This document shows positions 6,915-7,769 of a stretch of DNA of 7,769 bases, one piece after another. The stretch spans positions 1-7,769 of the forward strand of contig SBEK01000187.1 of assembly GCA_009668925.1 (NCBI GenBank), written 5' to 3'. The stretch comes from Deltaproteobacteria bacterium. Lineage in GTDB: Bacteria; Desulfobacterota; Syntrophia; Syntrophales; Smithellaceae. Each line of letters begins with the position of its first letter. Position 1 is the stretch's first letter. The translations under genes and the position numbers were made by a program. The notes under the pieces were generated by a model that was not told the origin of the DNA, ran no database searches, and was given only the letters and a program-made list of their open reading frames with translations.

Positions 6915-6921
6915 TGGATAG

Positions 6922-7359
6922 TTATTTTGTAAAAAGGGTTGTTATCGTCTGATCATCCCTTGTAATTGTTACTTTCAATGTATTTGAACCCGGGGTCTCG
7001 GCCGATTGTTCAACATGCGTAGAGGGATCGAAAGTAATAAACTTCGTCACTTGCGTATATTGGCCAAAATAGGGGGTATTCCCCACAACGTTTCCGGTTT
7101 GAATGTGGGATCTCAGGGTTACAAGCGCATTCGTGTCTCCGGCTTTCATCAGATTACTATAGTCGATGTTTATTTTCTCCATGATCTTAATTAATTCGTA
7201 ATGATTTTGTACGCGAACAACGGAAACTGAGCTGCCGGCCAGATTTGATCCCAGGAACTGAACAAACAAAGCCGCGACGATCGCCGCGATAACAAGGGTA
7301 ACGATCACTTCAACAAGTGTAAAACCTTCCTCTTTCAAATATGCCAAGTCTTTTTTCAT
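6922..7359 (-). CDS. PilV/GspI-like short minor prepilin
   Basis: The protein is 145 aa with a 12-residue charged leader, prepilin cleavage site E-G12|F-T-L-V-E (Glu17 is mature +5), and a hydrophobic helix to about residue 35. The remaining roughly 110 residues form a small head with no cysteine and many Thr/Val, ending in beta-like strands. Its place after a FimT/GspH-like gene and before a PilW/GspJ-like gene supports PilV or GspI, but the head is not diagnostic. The ATG overlaps the previous stop codon in ATGA, and AGGA lies eight bases upstream at 7371-7368, so start choice is firm. It is expected in the inner membrane before assembly into a type IV pilus or type II-like pseudopilus. Confidence 0.82.
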   Translation of the reverse strand: MKKDLAYLKEEGFTLVEVIVTLVIAAIVAALFVQFLGSNLAGSSVSVVRVQNHYELIKIMEKINIDYSNLMKAGDTNALVTLRSHIQTGNVVGNTPYFGQYTQVTKFITFDPSTHVEQSAETPGSNTLKVTITRDDQTITTLFTK

Positions 7360-7769
7360 GGAATAAATCCTGTATTCGCTGCAATCGTTATATTTCCTCC
7401 CGATGTAGACACTGTAATACCTGCTGCGCCGGGCGACCCGAACCCGTCAAAAGTTATGGTCTGCGGCGCCGACGTTATTGAAAGATTGGATAGAGTAATG
7501 TCGGTTTGACCTTCTCCGGCAATCCCTTTTTTATTGGCGGTAGTCGTTTGAAAAAGCCAATACGTATTGGAAGAATTGAACCTGATGCCCCAGCTGGAGT
7601 TCGTTCTGATGGCCTTGCCCTGCGCATACCTCAAATGGCTTTCGACTCTTTCCAGTTCACTACTTGTTGCATAAGTATCAGTCGAGTTGATCCGGGCAAC
7701 AGCGACCGCCGCCAGAATCCCGATCACGACAATAATTGCGGCGGTCTCTAAGAAAGTAAACCCTCTCTC
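7356..7769 (-). CDS. GspH/FimT-like minor prepilin (5' end cut by window edge)
   Basis: The frame is open to the right edge, with 137 visible residues. The first visible residues are E-R-G|F-T-F-L-E, a prepilin cleavage site with Glu at mature +5, so only a few leader codons lie beyond the window. A hydrophobic helix follows (I-I-V-V-I-G-I-L-A-A). Then comes L-R-Y-A-Q-G-K-A-I-R-T-N near visible residues 47-58 and a W-G-I-R-F strand, both typical of GspH/FimT pseudopilins. The C-terminal part has the repeated beta pattern of that family (T-I-T-F-D-G-F-G then I-T-V-S-T). An apparent internal start at 7727 would lose the prepilin site and is not the real one. It is the first visible gene of the minor-pilin cluster and overlaps the next by four bases. 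Its promoter is outside the window. Confidence 0.85.
   Translation of the reverse strand, partial: ERGFTFLETAAIIVVIGILAAVAVARINSTDTYATSSELERVESHLRYAQGKAIRTNSSWGIRFNSSNTYWLFQTTTANKKGIAGEGQTDITLSNLSITSAPQTITFDGFGSPGAAGITVSTSGGNITIAANTGFIP

Overview
The window is a tightly packed stretch of bacterial chromosome in which every supported gene is on the minus strand, so it reads from right to left. Base composition is roughly balanced, and SD/GTG starts are used. A PilW/PilX-type minor pilin set, an M17 aminopeptidase and Opp/Dpp ATPases point to a Gram-negative bacterium. A deltaproteobacterial (Desulfobacterota) source is my best guess from style alone; no marker gene proves it.

Right half (7769 down to 4325): a minor-pilin cluster. 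In transcription order it holds a GspH/FimT-like prepilin (cut by the window edge), a short PilV/GspI-like prepilin, a PilW/GspJ-like prepilin, and a very long PilX/GspK-like protein of 648 residues. The first three have a classic G|F-T-x-[LV]-E prepilin site. The last has a pilin-type membrane helix without Glu5. Its C-terminal half looks like an L-type (legume-lectin/concanavalin A-like) domain, with a D-G-F strand, an E-F-D-x-Y-x-N-P metal-loop motif and a G-F-T-x-G-T-G closing strand. I read it as a candidate pilus-tip adhesin, in the place where a PilX plus PilY1 pair would be expected. This is the most interesting object in the window.

Middle (4324 down to 4029): a 296-base gap with a dense row of short perfect hairpins (4152-4296), then a clear sigma-70-type promoter and a strong Shine-Dalgarno for the next gene.

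Left half (4028 down to 1): a probable operon of leucyl aminopeptidase (pepA), the two ATPase subunits of an oligopeptide/dipeptide ABC importer (OppD-like, OppF-like), and an alpha/beta hydrolase cut by the left edge. Junctions are 2 bases, 25 bases and a one-base stop/start overlap. Together these suggest peptide uptake coupled to cytoplasmic peptide hydrolysis. The permeases and binding protein of the importer are not in the window.

No rRNA, tRNA, CRISPR array, transposase or phage gene was seen.
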